From: Batkoa obscura
Lineage: Eukaryota > Entomophthoromycota > Entomophthoromycetes > Entomophthorales > Batkoaceae
Reading direction: 5' to 3'
NCBI GenBank assembly: GCA_030770535.1
Contig: JASVEC010000101.1
Coordinates: 1 to 58,032, forward strand
Length of the DNA: 58,032 nucleotides
The position numbers were made by a program, and so were the translations under genes. The notes below the pieces were generated by a model. It was not told where the DNA came from. It did no database searches and saw only the letters and a list, made by a program, of their open reading frames with translations. Numbering within the stretch: position 1 is the first letter of the stretch; the number at the start of each line of letters is the position of its first letter. Below are positions 45,215 to 56,384 of the stretch, in pieces.

Positions 45215-46104
45215 ATGTCATCAAAGTTAAAACAGCCGTTTTTTAGTTATTTATTTAGTCAATTTGAAGAGATAAGAAGAGGAAATAACATGAAATTCCG
45301 AACTTTGGAACGAGTTATACAACCAAAAATAGCTCACAAAAGAAGTAGAAAAGAAGTGGAAGCAAATATATTTAGTTCAAAAAGAATCAAGTTCAAATCA
45401 AGTTTGAATAAGGTAAAAATGATAACAATCAATTAATATGATCTTAAATGTTTTTAGAAAACAAAAATTTTTGAAGAGCAGAAAAAATATCTAATCAAAT
45501 ATGATATCACAAATGAAACAACAATAAAGCAACAGCTACTAAATGAAATACCCATTAGTTATACAGCACTGCATTTAAACAGTAACAAAGTGAATTGGAG
45601 AAAATTTTTACCATTTATGCTTTTATTAATACAAGCAGTAATATAATCTTTATTAAACACTATTTCTTTTAATATTTTAAGCTTTTAGAAATTGATATAA
45701 ATGAGCCAAACCTATTAATATACGTTCCTACTTTAATGGTAAAAATAATTAATTTTGAGTCTAAAAATAATAGAGATAAATTACCCTTAAGAATTGAAGA
45801 GCTTATGATCGAATGGAATGTACATCTGATAAAGGTAGGTGAAGATTTCTAGTTTTAAATATTCAAATTGAGCTATTATTAGAATAGAATCATTATTTCC
45901 TTTTTATGGGAACATTTAATAATATCAACTCAAGACAATATAGGAGTGTCATCTTATATTACAAAACTAGAAGATGATGCAAATAATGGTCTAAAGTAAG
46001 CTTTATTACCCTTGATTTATTTTTTAATAATTTTTTACAGCGCTGATTATAAACTAGCTATAGAAAAAACTAAATTCATACCAGTACCGGATTTTGATCC
46101 TTAA
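45215..46104 (+). CDS. Unrecognised protein, five exons
   Basis: Five exons, 45215-45412, 45458-45637, 45682-45834, 45883-45995 and 46041-46104, join in frame to 235 aa. The N-terminal ~65 residues are basic (KFRTLERVIQPKIAHKRSRKEV), suggesting a nuclear or RNA/DNA-associated protein. The rest is rich in Ile/Leu/Asn and mostly helical: WRKFLPFMLLLIQAVLEID, LLIYVPTLMVKIINFES, RIIISFLWEHLIIS. It ends KTKFIPVPDFDP. I do not recognise a family. It is not transmembrane in an obvious way despite the hydrophobic helices. Clean, in-frame splice sites at four introns of 45-48 bp argue for a real gene. It starts 100 bp downstream of tRNA-Leu. Confidence 0.62.
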
Positions 46105-46471
46105 CAAAAGCATGAGTTAGTAAATTGCAGCTTGAGCTACTATGTTATCTAGTTGTATACAGCTAACATATATTAATCTCAATCTATAGTATATAAAGTA
46201 TTCGAATTAATATTTTGGAAAATAAATACTAGCAATGCATCTTTTTTTAATTTCTAAATAGACAATAAGTATTTCATTGCTTTTTTACTGTATAGTCTTT
46301 AATAAATGCCTTAAATAAGTACTATAAACTATAGATACTTTACTAACAATTTAAAATAAAAGTTAATATCATTTAGTTAACATATTTCATAGTATTAATT
46401 GTAAAATAATTTTATTGGATAAAATAAGTTCAAAATGAAATATTATTAAAGAATAAAATTTACTTCTTTCA
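46105..46471. other. Spacer, nothing recognised
   Basis: About 0.37 kb of AT-rich DNA between two tandem genes. Confidence 0.5.
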
Positions 46472-47909
46472 ATGAATTTCCTAATTTTAAACACTAGAAA
46501 ATATTCCATAACATTTAAATATAACTTACAAAAAGCATCTAGTTATAATATAATCAAAGGAGGGAATCAACTTAATGCTAAAAGTTTGAATTTGATAAGA
46601 AATAAAGTGAGTAAATCCAATCTTCCAAGTGAGACCTCAAGGCCAATAAAGGTTCCAGAAGATCCATATAATTTTTCAGAGTTAATTAAAGAGTTGATAA
46701 GTTCTCAAAGAACAGACGATGCGATAGTAGTATTACAAAAGAATTCTAATAAATTTCATCAGCCTATTGTACCCTGGAATATACTGTTAAAAAACGTATC
46801 GGATCAAGGTCGACTTAATTTAGCTATAACTTTATTTAATGAAGTAAGTTTTTTTAGATTATAATAGCTTTTGTTTTAACTGTTTTTAGCTCAAGCGTAA
46901 AGGTATAAAACCAAATAACCATACTTATTCTATTTTAATCGATGCCTGTGCTAAATCAAGTTCGCCTAATTCAAAACTTAAAGCACAGAAAATCATTGAT
47001 GAAATGAATTCAAAGTTCAGTAATAGTAACAGCGATGAGCAAGAAGGCTTTAATTTGAAAAAGTCAAATTCCAAGAAAGAGAGTTTTAACATACAAACAA
47101 TGAAAAAAGAAATCCAGTACATAGGAAAAAATAAAGGAATGTCAATAATAGAGGAGACCCCTATAATAAATGGGCCATCGTTATTCCATTATAATAATAT
47201 GTTAAAAGTTTATTCTCGTTCCAATGATTTGGTCAAAATGATTGAATTGTATGATAGTATGAGAGAGAACATCACTAGCAACAAAGGCATAAATAATTAT
47301 CAAAATAGTCCCAACTCAATCTCATGTGCACCAGATATTGTGTCGTATACCATTGTTGTAAATGCACTAGCAAGGATAAAATCAGATGATGCCTTTATTG
47401 AAACCATTAATATTTGGTTAGATTATAGAGAAGATGTTGAATTAAACATGGTCAAAAACAATGAAAATAGATCTTTTAAACAAAAAGAACATAATAAAAA
47501 TAAATTGGAAAGAAACTTGGAGTTTGATATAGGATTTTTACAAGCAATTTTATTAGCAAGTAGATATTGTAAAGATAGAGAATATTTATTTAAAGGGCTA
47601 CAATTAATAGAGCAAGCGTTTGATATGAATTTAAATGTAGAATATCCAAAAACAATTAGCTTCCAAAAGTTACCAGATTTAACAGAAATTGAAAAGAATA
47701 ATATCGTTCAGCCCAATCTGGCCATTATAGATTTAGCGATAACTACAGCCTCAATTTTAAAGTTACATAATGTTGTACCAAAAATATTCTTCTTTTTTGT
47801 AGAAAATCATCCTAAGCAATTCAAACCTGATTTAAAATTATACGCTAATGTTTTATCTGCTCATTGCCATCAGGCAAGCGAACTTGTTAGAACATTTAAA
47901 AACAAATAG
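46472..47909 (+). CDS. PPR protein, probably mitochondrial
   Basis: Two exons, 46472-46843 and 46890-47909, joined in frame give 463 aa. PPR motifs are visible at PWNILLKNVSDQGRLNLAIT/LFNELKRKGIKPN, then HTYSILIDACAKSSS, LFHYNNMLKVYSRSNDLVKM and DIVSYTIVVNALARIKSD. A later helical repeat region ends LKLYANVLSAHCHQ. Between the second and third motif there is an unusual insert of about 60 residues rich in Ser, Asn and Lys. The N-terminus MNFLILNTRKYSITFKYNLQKASS is basic and suits a mitochondrial presequence. The architecture (few widely spaced PPRs) resembles fungal mitochondrial translation or rRNA factors, but none can be named. Confidence 0.8.
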
Positions 47910-49337
47910 AAATCTAGATTATTTATATAGAATTTTTAAAATAAATTAATGATATCATTTATATTTTATTATAAACTTATGGTTTATTTATTAAATTTAT
48001 CCTACAAGTATTTATAAGGTAATATATTAAATAAAAGAGATTTTGATTTCCTGTGTTTTATTCTTTAGATTTCATACTAACTTAAATTGTTGAAACTTTG
48101 GATTGTAAATTTATATCAGTTTATAGTAATTTCACTTAACTTCTCTCTTTTATTGTGAAAGTTTTATCGAGGGATTAATACTTTATAAAAAATATATAGT
48201 TTAACTATATTTTAAAGTAAATATTATAGACTTTAATTCTGCTTTTTATTCAGCTATTGATTGTTTTTCAAAAATATTTTAAAAATAAATTTAAGAACCT
48301 TTTTTTAAAGTCTTGATAGAGTCAAAGACCCCCCTCCCAGTGTTTTATTTTTGGGAGAAAACTGGGCTCAGATCAAATGACAAATAGCGAGAGAGATTGG
48401 GACAAGGAAAAGAGCAAGTAAGAATAATATAACCGAAAAGTGGAAAGGTAGTCAACTCAAGTCAGCTAGCTTTCAAGTTTTGGGGATTGTACTTTATGTA
48501 AGTAAATTGCGATTTGTATTTAGTAACCAAGAGTGAAATATATGATAGAAAAGAAAGGAGAACCGACAAGATTTAAGAACTTTATGCTTATAAAATAACC
48601 AACTATTATGATTGATAGTTTTTTATAGTTAAAAGGTTACATTTAAATAGTGTATGACATATAACATTATAATGAACGGTGAAAAATACTACCACAGCTA
48701 TTTTTTTCAAAATAATATAGTCAATATCAAATTTTATTTCATTTCTACTTTAACTTGAATTTTAAATTGTCAGCTTTATTACAAAATTTAAAATAAAAAA
48801 CGAGAAACTTTAATATAGTTAATATGAACCTGTTTCTTTGTACCTTGCATATTATAAGTCAATTTTTATTATATATACTAAATCTTTTATCTTAAATGTT
48901 CTAGACGTAAAAAGATTTGTTATAAAACATTTTAAATTTCGAATATTTCCTTTAAGTTAAAATTAATTAAAATCAAAATTAAAATTGTTTAAAGTATCAA
49001 ATGGCATTCTCCTTATTTAGAAAATTATTGATGAAAAGGCAGATTAAATGTTCAAAACTATCAACACAACCGAAATAAATAAGGGATTAAATAAAAACCA
49101 AAAAATATTATAATAACAGAGAGCACATATTTATAATAGAACTACTAACAATAACTAAAGCTATTAGATAAAAACATCGTACAATAAGTATTATTGATGG
49201 TAAGATGAAAATTTTCGAGAGAATATAACTTAAAGTTATACTATTTTTATGATTTTTTTCGTAAATAACAAAATGATTTCTTAAAATATTGTTTAATATA
49301 ATCTAAAAACTGAACAAGTTTAAAATAATAGAATGAC
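47910..49337. other. Spacer, nothing recognised
   Basis: 1.4 kb without a supported gene. A less AT-rich patch at about 48310-48560, containing a CCCCCCTCCCAG run, stands out but shows no frame, tRNA or repeat identity. Confidence 0.5.
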
Positions 49338-50048
49338 TTAAGCCTTTGGTTTTTCTGGAGCAACTGGAGCATCAGCACGAGCTTTTGGCTTTTCTGGAGC
49401 AACTGGAGCATCAGCACGTCTAGCTTTTGGTTTTTCTGGAGCAGCTGGAGCATCAGCACGTCTAGCTTTTGGTTTTTCTGGAGCAACTGGAGCATCAGCA
49501 CGAGCTTTTGGCTTTTCTGGAGCAACTGGAGCATCAGCACGTCTAGCTTTTGGTTTTTCTGGAGCAGCTGGAGCATCAGCACGTCTAGCTTTTGGTTTTT
49601 CTGGAGTAACTGGAGCATCAGCACGAGCTTTTGGCTTTTCTGGAGCAACTGGAGCATCAGCACGTCTAGCTTTTGGCTTCTCTGGAGCAGCTGGAGCATC
49701 AGCACGAGCTTTTGGTTTCTCTGGAAGATCAGCACGTCTAGCTTTTGGTTTTTCTGAAGCAGCTGGGATATCAGCCTTTGGCTTTTCTGCTGTAGCAGGA
49801 GCATTAACAAGTGCCACTGGCGAGGCATTATTTGCGGCAGGAGCTGCTACAGCTAACCCATTTGTGGCATCTGAACTTTTAAGTGGGTTCACATCTGCTG
49901 CTGCAGCAGGTAATAAACTACTAGCTCCAGTATTAGCAATTACGACAGGTGGGACAACATCAGCATTTCCAACTGGAGCAGAATTTGCTGAGTCTAAAGT
50001 AACTGCAGCAAGAACAATAGAAAGTAAAGTTGAAGTGAAAAGTTTCAT
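49338..50048 (-). CDS. Secreted tandem-repeat precursor, KEP-like
   Basis: Single exon, 236 aa from the ATG at 50048. An in-frame ATG twelve codons upstream would spoil the signal peptide start. Residues 1-24 are a textbook signal peptide (KLFTSTLLSIVLAAVTL, cleavage near SANSA-P). Residues ~25-95 are Ala/Pro/Asn-rich. The last ~140 residues are about ten units of 13-14 aa, APxxPEKPKA followed by RRAD or RAD. The double Arg in about half of the units is a potential Kex2 site, so the protein may be cut into short Ala/Pro/Lys peptides. This matches the Kex2-processed repeat proteins known in many fungi, some of which are pheromones or surface peptides. There are no cysteines in the repeats. Alternatively it may be an uncut wall or matrix protein. 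Confidence 0.82.
   Translation of the reverse strand: MKLFTSTLLSIVLAAVTLDSANSAPVGNADVVPPVVIANTGASSLLPAAAADVNPLKSSDATNGLAVAAPAANNASPVALVNAPATAEKPKADIPAASEKPKARRADLPEKPKARADAPAAPEKPKARRADAPVAPEKPKARADAPVTPEKPKARRADAPAAPEKPKARRADAPVAPEKPKARADAPVAPEKPKARRADAPAAPEKPKARRADAPVAPEKPKARADAPVAPEKPKA
49341..49790. repeat. 39/42-bp tandem repeats within the secreted precursor
   Basis: Units reading (on plus) AGCTTTTGGTTTTTCTGGAG with CAACTGGAGCATCAGCACG alternate between 42 bp (with the TCTAGC giving Arg-Arg) and 39 bp (single Arg). A higher-order pattern of two long and one short unit repeats near-identically, suggesting recent unequal recombination. Because the unit lengths are multiples of three, other frames also stay open. 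Confidence 0.93.
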
Positions 50049-52864
50049 ATTTATATAGTATTTGTAGCTCGAATTGAAGTACACGATTTATAGATTTCCA
50101 AGTTTTTATAATTATTATGAGTGTATTTTCGTTTGCTTTTATACTTCATTTACCTTTTGTTTACTTTGCTATATCTTGTCATAAAGATGCTAACATATTT
50201 AATTATATTATCATACCAGCAGATCATTTTAGTATTTTGCTATAGTACTTTCAATTGTGATTTCATAAAATATAAATTGAGAAGTTAAATTATTATTGAT
50301 TTCATAGAAGACATTTAAGTATTTTATTAATGTGTATACTTGCATCGAATTTTAGGCCTCAAGAAAAGGAACTAATAAATCCACACCAAAATTAAATCAA
50401 CTTGATGTTATATGTTGTTTGTTGAAACGATCATTAAAGATGAGTTTCTTACGTAAGGATTTTCGGTAGTAAAAAAATTCCCAATGATACTATTTAAGTT
50501 AAAATTGTCAATTAAAATTCATTATTTCATAATAGTCATTTTAATTACACTAAATTTGGAAATGGCGTTAATCGAATATTTTGTTAAATATTGAAATAAT
50601 TCTTTACAATTTTCCTATTAGTAGTGATAAAGTTAAAAGCTTTAAGATGATATAATTTTCATAAAACGTTAAATATATGATCTCAACATTTAAATATACC
50701 CATTATAGTATACTATTTTATACTCGAAGTAAGCTACTTTAGATTATATTTTTGTTAAATTGTGAGCAGTTATGTTTTAGCCTGAGATTTTTTAGATAAT
50801 TTTAAATGTTGATTTGTTTTAGATTACTTTAAAATTTAATTAAATCCTAACTACCTCCTTTTTACATTTAAACTCTTTATATGGTAATATTTCATATTAT
50901 AACTATTGAACTAAAGCTAAATACATTATATCATTGATTATTTAATGATCGTATAAGCTTCTAAACCATCTCATCTGTTTTTATCTTAGGAGTCATATGT
51001 TGAAATTTCTTTATATTATAGATTTAACTGCATACTTTTTTAGTCAACTTTTTACTATGAAAATTTATTGGGAAAAATTAATATAAGGAGCATTCTTGAA
51101 GTAATCTCTCTTTTTTAATGGGACATTAGAGGTAAAAATAACAGATTGAAACCATAAAATAGTTATGGAAAATCAAGCTTAATTTGTAGGAATAAATCTA
51201 TTCAAAAAAATATTAATTAGACTAAGAAGCAACCGAAGCTGCAGCAGTTCCTTTTCCAATCTCTTGACTGTGTTGACTCGAAGTAAACTCTACTGAAATT
51301 TATTAAAATACCTTAATTATGCTTATGAAAAATCGACTAGTAAATAATTTGCTTAGAAAATTATCACTAAAAAAGTTGCAAAAAGCTGCGAAATCATATA
51401 CTTTAAACGATAATACTAGTAGGCAATTTCACCTTTGCATAATTGATTGGTCACTGCCTTGGGCACATCTTAAAAAAAATATTAGCATTGTAAGTAATTT
51501 GTTACTCAATATAGCGTAAGGGAAAAAGATCTATAAAAAAAAGATATGGGGATGTATTTTTATGTTTAAGAATTTTACTAGCAATTTTTCCGCTTAAATA
51601 GCGCTTAAAAATGGAAAAAATAATGAAGTCAAAAAAAACACTCCCATATATAAAAACATGTATCTTGAAAAAGTCAAAAATAAAATGAAAAGACGAAATG
51701 GGAATACTTTTGCCAATCGTCCTTTTTGTTATATTAAATTCAAAAATTAACTAACCAGTACACTGTTTAATCTTGAATGTGTGCTAGCTAACCGTTCATT
51801 TTATAATAAACTTTAAATCAGTATACCTCAAATTAATATGATTGAAGAAAGAGTTGGGTATAGAATCGATTGTTTTCTAGTACATATTTGAGCTCAAACA
51901 GCCTCATTAGTTTATTAATTTTTAACTTCTAAAAAATGGCAAAGGGTAATAGGTATTTTATCTCTCTTTTAAATATAATTTCTTGCAATTACTCCATTGA
52001 TAATGTTTGTGTTCACCCTATTCTGCGCTTCTAAAGGTCACACTTAAATTGTTCAAAGAGTTATGCTTACTATCTTTTAATGTACTTAACCCATATATAT
52101 TCACTGGCATTTAGATAATAACTTTCAGTCCCCTGTTTTTTTCCTCGCATTTCCTTTTTACATAAACACTCACTACTGGCTTTTTTGAAAAAAACGACAG
52201 TCTAACAATACTTTATAACATATCAATAAATGCTAATACACTTAATAGATATGTTATTAGTTAATATGCTATAATAAGGCAGTATATCTAATGTTAATCA
52301 TGTGTTGGAATTTCGTATCATTTTAACATTCAAAGGCTGCGTTTAAAGATACACTATAGAATAGGTACTTGTTATCCTTGCTATTTAGAAAATTTTATGG
52401 TTAAAATACAGGATTATAAAAATAAATAAATTTATCCAAGTTTTTGTTATCATTAGTTAAATAGGGATAAGTAATACTTTAAACTAAGTGTAATGGTTTC
52501 ATAATAGTAAAAATGTGAATGAATTAAGGTTGTGTATAAGTATTAGTGTTATTAAAATATTTTTATTGTTTATATTATATAAGTAAAGTGAACAAATATT
52601 AATTTTCCTTGATAAATAACATGTTTAAACTAGAAGCTCTTATTTGTTCTCATCGGATTTATTTTCTCCAGCCTTTTTGCATGAGAAAATAAAACAAGTT
52701 TATTTTATAATATTTAATTTGTTGTCATTAAATACCACAAACCAATTAAATAATGTATATACCCCACTTAATTATATAGATATAATTGAATTATATTGTA
52801 ATAAAACAGTATAAATATACAATTGTTTTTCTTTTAGTGTAACCTCCTTTTTATATTATAAAAA
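50049..52864. other. Long AT-rich spacer with one repeat copy
   Basis: 2.8 kb. The only recognised structure is the repeat at 51544. Small open frames around 51200-51520 on both strands look exon-like in places but could not be extended into a gene. The final part should be the promoter of the acyltransferase. Confidence 0.55.
51544..51649 (+). mobile_element. MITE-like repeat copy
   Basis: 106 bp. Ends ATATGGGGATG and ACACTCCCATAT; core CGCTTAAATAGCGCTTAAAA. Nearly identical to the copy at 26299, so these two may be the most recent insertions. Confidence 0.93.
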
Positions 52865-54331
52865 ATGTTTCATCAATTTTTTTACGATATTTCAACAAGT
52901 TTGAGCTTGCCTATAGATCAACTAAAATATATAGCAGCTATTTTGTTAACGTATCCTGTAGCTTTATTTTATGCTAAATTTATATCAACATCTTCAACAT
53001 TTGGTAAAAATTTATATTCAATAGTTACTACACTATTTTTATTCGTATGTATACACGATCAATTGATTGGATTATATCACTTATTATTATCTTGTGTTGT
53101 TACATATACATTATTATCCACCTTTAAAGGTGAATTAGGTGCCAAACTAGTGTTTTTATGGGCCATGATACATATGTCTTATACCCATATTCTTAGACAA
53201 TACTATGATTACGGTTTAGCTAAAATGGATTATTCCGGACCACAAATGATATGGACAATTAAATTAACTATGTTTGCATTCAATGTTTATGATGGACAAA
53301 GAGATTTAAAGCAACTTAGTGGATATCAAATAGAAAGAAGAATTCAACGATTACCCAGTTTTATAGACTTTTTAGGCTATGTTTTTTATTTTGGAGGTTT
53401 TTTTGTTGGGCCAGCTTTCGATTACTTTGATTATCAACAATTTTTAAGAGCGGAGTATTTTAATAAAGTTAATAATAATAGCTCTTTATTCCCTCCAACT
53501 ATTTTAAGGGCCGTCAAATGCTTTGTTGTTGGAATAATATGTGCAACTGTTCCCATCTTCGTTGCTCCTTATTTAAACGTAAAGACGCTATTGACTCCAG
53601 AGTATTTGAGTAAGCCTTTTGTTGTTAGAGTAGGATATGTAACTTTGGTTCCATTATTGGAAAGATTTAAATATTACTTTGTATGGTCATTGGCCGAAGG
53701 CGCATTTATATTAAGTGGGTTCGGGTACAATGGCTCAAACAGTAAAGGAATCTCAAATGTAGATATTGCTAAAGTAGAAGTACCAGATAATTTAAAGATG
53801 GTACTTGAAAATTGGAATATGGCAACTAACTTATGGTTAAGAAATTATATTTATTTAAGATTAACTCCAATCGGGTCAAAGCCTAGTTTTTTTGCACAAC
53901 TTTCTACCTTCTTTACTTCTGCTTTATGGCATGGATTTTATCCCGGTTATTATTTAACTTTTATATTTGGTGGGTTTATCAATGAGTTAGCACGTAAGTT
54001 GCGCCGTACTATTCGTCCTGTAGTTTTATCTCATGATTCAAAGCTCATCAAAGCACTTTATGATATAGTTGGTACCTTATCAACATGCTTTGCCTTAAAT
54101 TATCTTACAATTCCTTTCCTCTCATTAACTTTCACTGATTCTTATATTATTTTGAAATCTGTCTATTTCTACATTCATATTATTGTATTTGTATCTTTAT
54201 TTATATTTAGATTCATACCTAATAAGGTTAAAGTTGCTAAAGTACCACCTACTTCAATAAATCCTATTTCTAGTGATGCTCCCAAACCTGAAGAAATTAG
54301 TTTTGGTAAAGACGTGAAAAAAATGAATTGA
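52865..54331 (+). CDS. ALE1: MBOAT lysophospholipid acyltransferase (Ale1/LPCAT-like)
   Basis: Single exon, 488 aa, a multi-pass ER membrane protein. It adds acyl chains from acyl-CoA to lysophospholipids in the Lands cycle. MBOAT marks are FLGYVFYFGGFFVGPAFDY, WNMATNLWLRNYIYLRL and SALWHGFYPGYYLTFIFGG. The last carries the catalytic His (about residue 356), and the WNMxTNxWLRN element carries the conserved Asn. Length and motif order fit yeast Ale1 and human MBOAT1/2/5 rather than sterol O-acyltransferases or DGAT1. Around ten hydrophobic segments are visible. The C-terminus ends in a short charged tail (KDVKKMN) with lysines near the end, which could be an ER-retrieval signal. Confidence 0.93.
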   Translation: MFHQFFYDISTSLSLPIDQLKYIAAILLTYPVALFYAKFISTSSTFGKNLYSIVTTLFLFVCIHDQLIGLYHLLLSCVVTYTLLSTFKGELGAKLVFLWAMIHMSYTHILRQYYDYGLAKMDYSGPQMIWTIKLTMFAFNVYDGQRDLKQLSGYQIERRIQRLPSFIDFLGYVFYFGGFFVGPAFDYFDYQQFLRAEYFNKVNNNSSLFPPTILRAVKCFVVGIICATVPIFVAPYLNVKTLLTPEYLSKPFVVRVGYVTLVPLLERFKYYFVWSLAEGAFILSGFGYNGSNSKGISNVDIAKVEVPDNLKMVLENWNMATNLWLRNYIYLRLTPIGSKPSFFAQLSTFFTSALWHGFYPGYYLTFIFGGFINELARKLRRTIRPVVLSHDSKLIKALYDIVGTLSTCFALNYLTIPFLSLTFTDSYIILKSVYFYIHIIVFVSLFIFRFIPNKVKVAKVPPTSINPISSDAPKPEEISFGKDVKKMN

Positions 54332-54719
54332 CATTAACTTTACATATACAAAAGCTATAATAAATCTATAAACATATCTAAGTATCATCTTGTTATCTCA
54401 TTTAATCCCATTATTTTTACTTCATTATTTAATCCTATTATTTGTTTTGTGTTTATATTAAAAATTAATATAAATTTACATATAATGTTAATCTGACAAA
54501 AGTGACGAATATAATTAGCTAGTTAGAAACAAGACTGACAAAAGTTTCAAAGCCTTAACCCTTAAAATTATCCTTAGACAAATGAGGTTATATTCAATCA
54601 ATTAAATTCATTTTATAGATGAGATTTGGATTGATTGATTGTATAATTATTTAATCTAAAAATCAAAAAGTATAAAATCAAAACCAACATTCAATATAAA
54701 CATTTATTTCTTTATAACA
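54332..54719. other. Spacer and HEM3 promoter region
   Basis: About 0.39 kb between tandem genes. AT-rich; nothing specific recognised. Confidence 0.45.
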
Positions 54720-55774
54720 ATGATAACTAAAATGGAAAAAAATATTTGTATAGGTACTCGTAAATCTCAGTTGGCTTTAGTGCAAGCTGAGTTTGTTAAG
54801 GGCGAATTACATACCCTTTACCCCAACCTAAACTTATCACTTGAAAAGATAAGCACAATTGGTGATAAAATTTTAGATAAAGCTCTATCAAAGATTGGAG
54901 AAAAGAGTTTATTTACCAAAGAGCTTGAAGTGGCCTTAAAGGATGGTACCGTAGATTTAGTGGTCCATTCCTTAAAAGATTTACCCACTACTTTACCACC
55001 TGGTATGGCTTTAGGAGCAGTTATGGAAAGAGAGGATCCTCATGACGCTGTGGTCATGAGTTTAAAAAATAAAGGATTGACTATAGATAAGTTACCTAAA
55101 GGTTCAGTGATTGGAACTTCATCCGTTAGACGTATTTCTCAATTAAGACGAAATTTCCCAAACCTTGAATTTCAGGATGTGGTAATAATCTTTATTTGTT
55201 TGCTTGTATTATTTTTATTAAGATATACCATAATGATTAGAGAGGTAATTTGAACACTCGTATTAGTAAGTTAGATGATGAAAATGGTCCTTATGATGCT
55301 TTGATATTAGCCGTTGCTGGCTTGAAGAGACTAGGTTGGGAATCACGTATATCTCAAGTATTAGCACCCGATTTATCCCTTCATGCTGTTGGTCAAGGAG
55401 CCTTAGGCATAGAATGCAGAATGGATGATGAACATACTCTTGAACTCTTGAGCAAATTGGATCACAGAGATACTAGGCTTCGTTGCACTGCAGAAAGAGC
55501 AATGATGCGTAAACTTGAAGGAGGTTGTAGTGTTCCAATTGGTGTAGCTACTACCTTTAAAGATAATAAGCTATCTTTAAGGGGTATGGTTGCTAGTATA
55601 GATGGTAAAAAGTTTATTGAATATACACATGAGCAAGATGTTTCTAATGGAGTTGACGAGGCAGAAAAAGTTGGTGAAAAAGTCGCGGATGAATTACTTA
55701 AGTTAGGCGCTAGAGAAATATTGGATTCTATAAGACATAATGAGAACGTTACTGAGCTTCCTTTTGGTAAATAA
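54720..55774 (+). CDS. HEM3: Porphobilinogen deaminase (hydroxymethylbilane synthase)
   Basis: Two exons, 54720-55181 and 55241-55774, giving 331 aa. It condenses four porphobilinogens to hydroxymethylbilane in cytosolic haem synthesis. [46 protein letters not shown] and [18 protein letters not shown] are classic. [12 protein letters not shown] starts right at the exon 2 border, and GLKRLGW and [13 protein letters not shown] follow. The dipyrromethane cofactor cysteine is in [11 protein letters not shown] (about Cys250). The ATG at 54732 (MEKNICIG) is an equally possible start; the longer one adds only MITK. The intron is 59 bp. Confidence 0.96.
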
Positions 55775-56384
55775 GAAATTTATACTTAAGTTATTCCCAT
55801 AAGTTTATTGTCATAGAATAAATTTATTTTTAATATTACTTGGGTAATTTTTAATAACATTGCGCTACTATAATATGAAATTCAAAGAATATAATTAAAA
55901 GTCTACAATAATAAGTCAGTTTGCTATTAAAGATAAATTTAGGCTAAACAATATGGATACTTTAGTCAACAATAGATTCTTTAATAATCTTTTACTAATA
56001 TAAGTCAAATTTAGATATCTCATTAATCAATTGATTAGCTTCAAGAGGCATATTCAAAACAATCTGTATTATTATTATTTAAAAGTAATCCTTTTTTGAC
56101 TTAACAATAGATATGTTGAGTTAAGGTAGGAATAGTGTATTATATCATCAGATCCAACTTTTAATAACTTACTTTATCCATTTGTTAAGCTAGATTGTAT
56201 ATATAAAGGCTCAAATCAATCCATAAATAGTGTCTGAGTTATCGAAAGAAATAGACATTTATATAGCATAATACTATATTCTAAAAAACCAATTATTTTC
56301 ATATTTAAACTGAACCTTATTAATAAAAAATTCTCTCATGTAAACTTTAATGATTTATAACTATTTATTTCACTAGTCTAATAT
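55775..56384. other. Spacer between convergent HEM3 and the small membrane-protein gene
   Basis: About 0.6 kb, AT-rich, no supported gene. Confidence 0.5.

Noticed and set aside
49247-49828. Second minus-strand frame with LMLQLLQKSQKL repeats
   Set aside because: It is an alternative frame of the 39/42-bp repeats of the secreted precursor, kept open by unit lengths divisible by three; it has no signal peptide and odd composition.
51190-51300. Minus-strand stretch ending SSQHSQEIGKGTAAASVAS-stop after a possible TTTCAG acceptor
   Set aside because: Looks like a terminal exon, but no matching upstream exon on that strand; likely chance or a relic.
51319-51519. 66-codon plus-strand open frame (LVNNLLRKLSLKKLQK...) with a GTAAGT inside its end
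   Set aside because: Exon-like, but no downstream exon could be found before the repeat at 51544 and no family is recognised; too weak to call.
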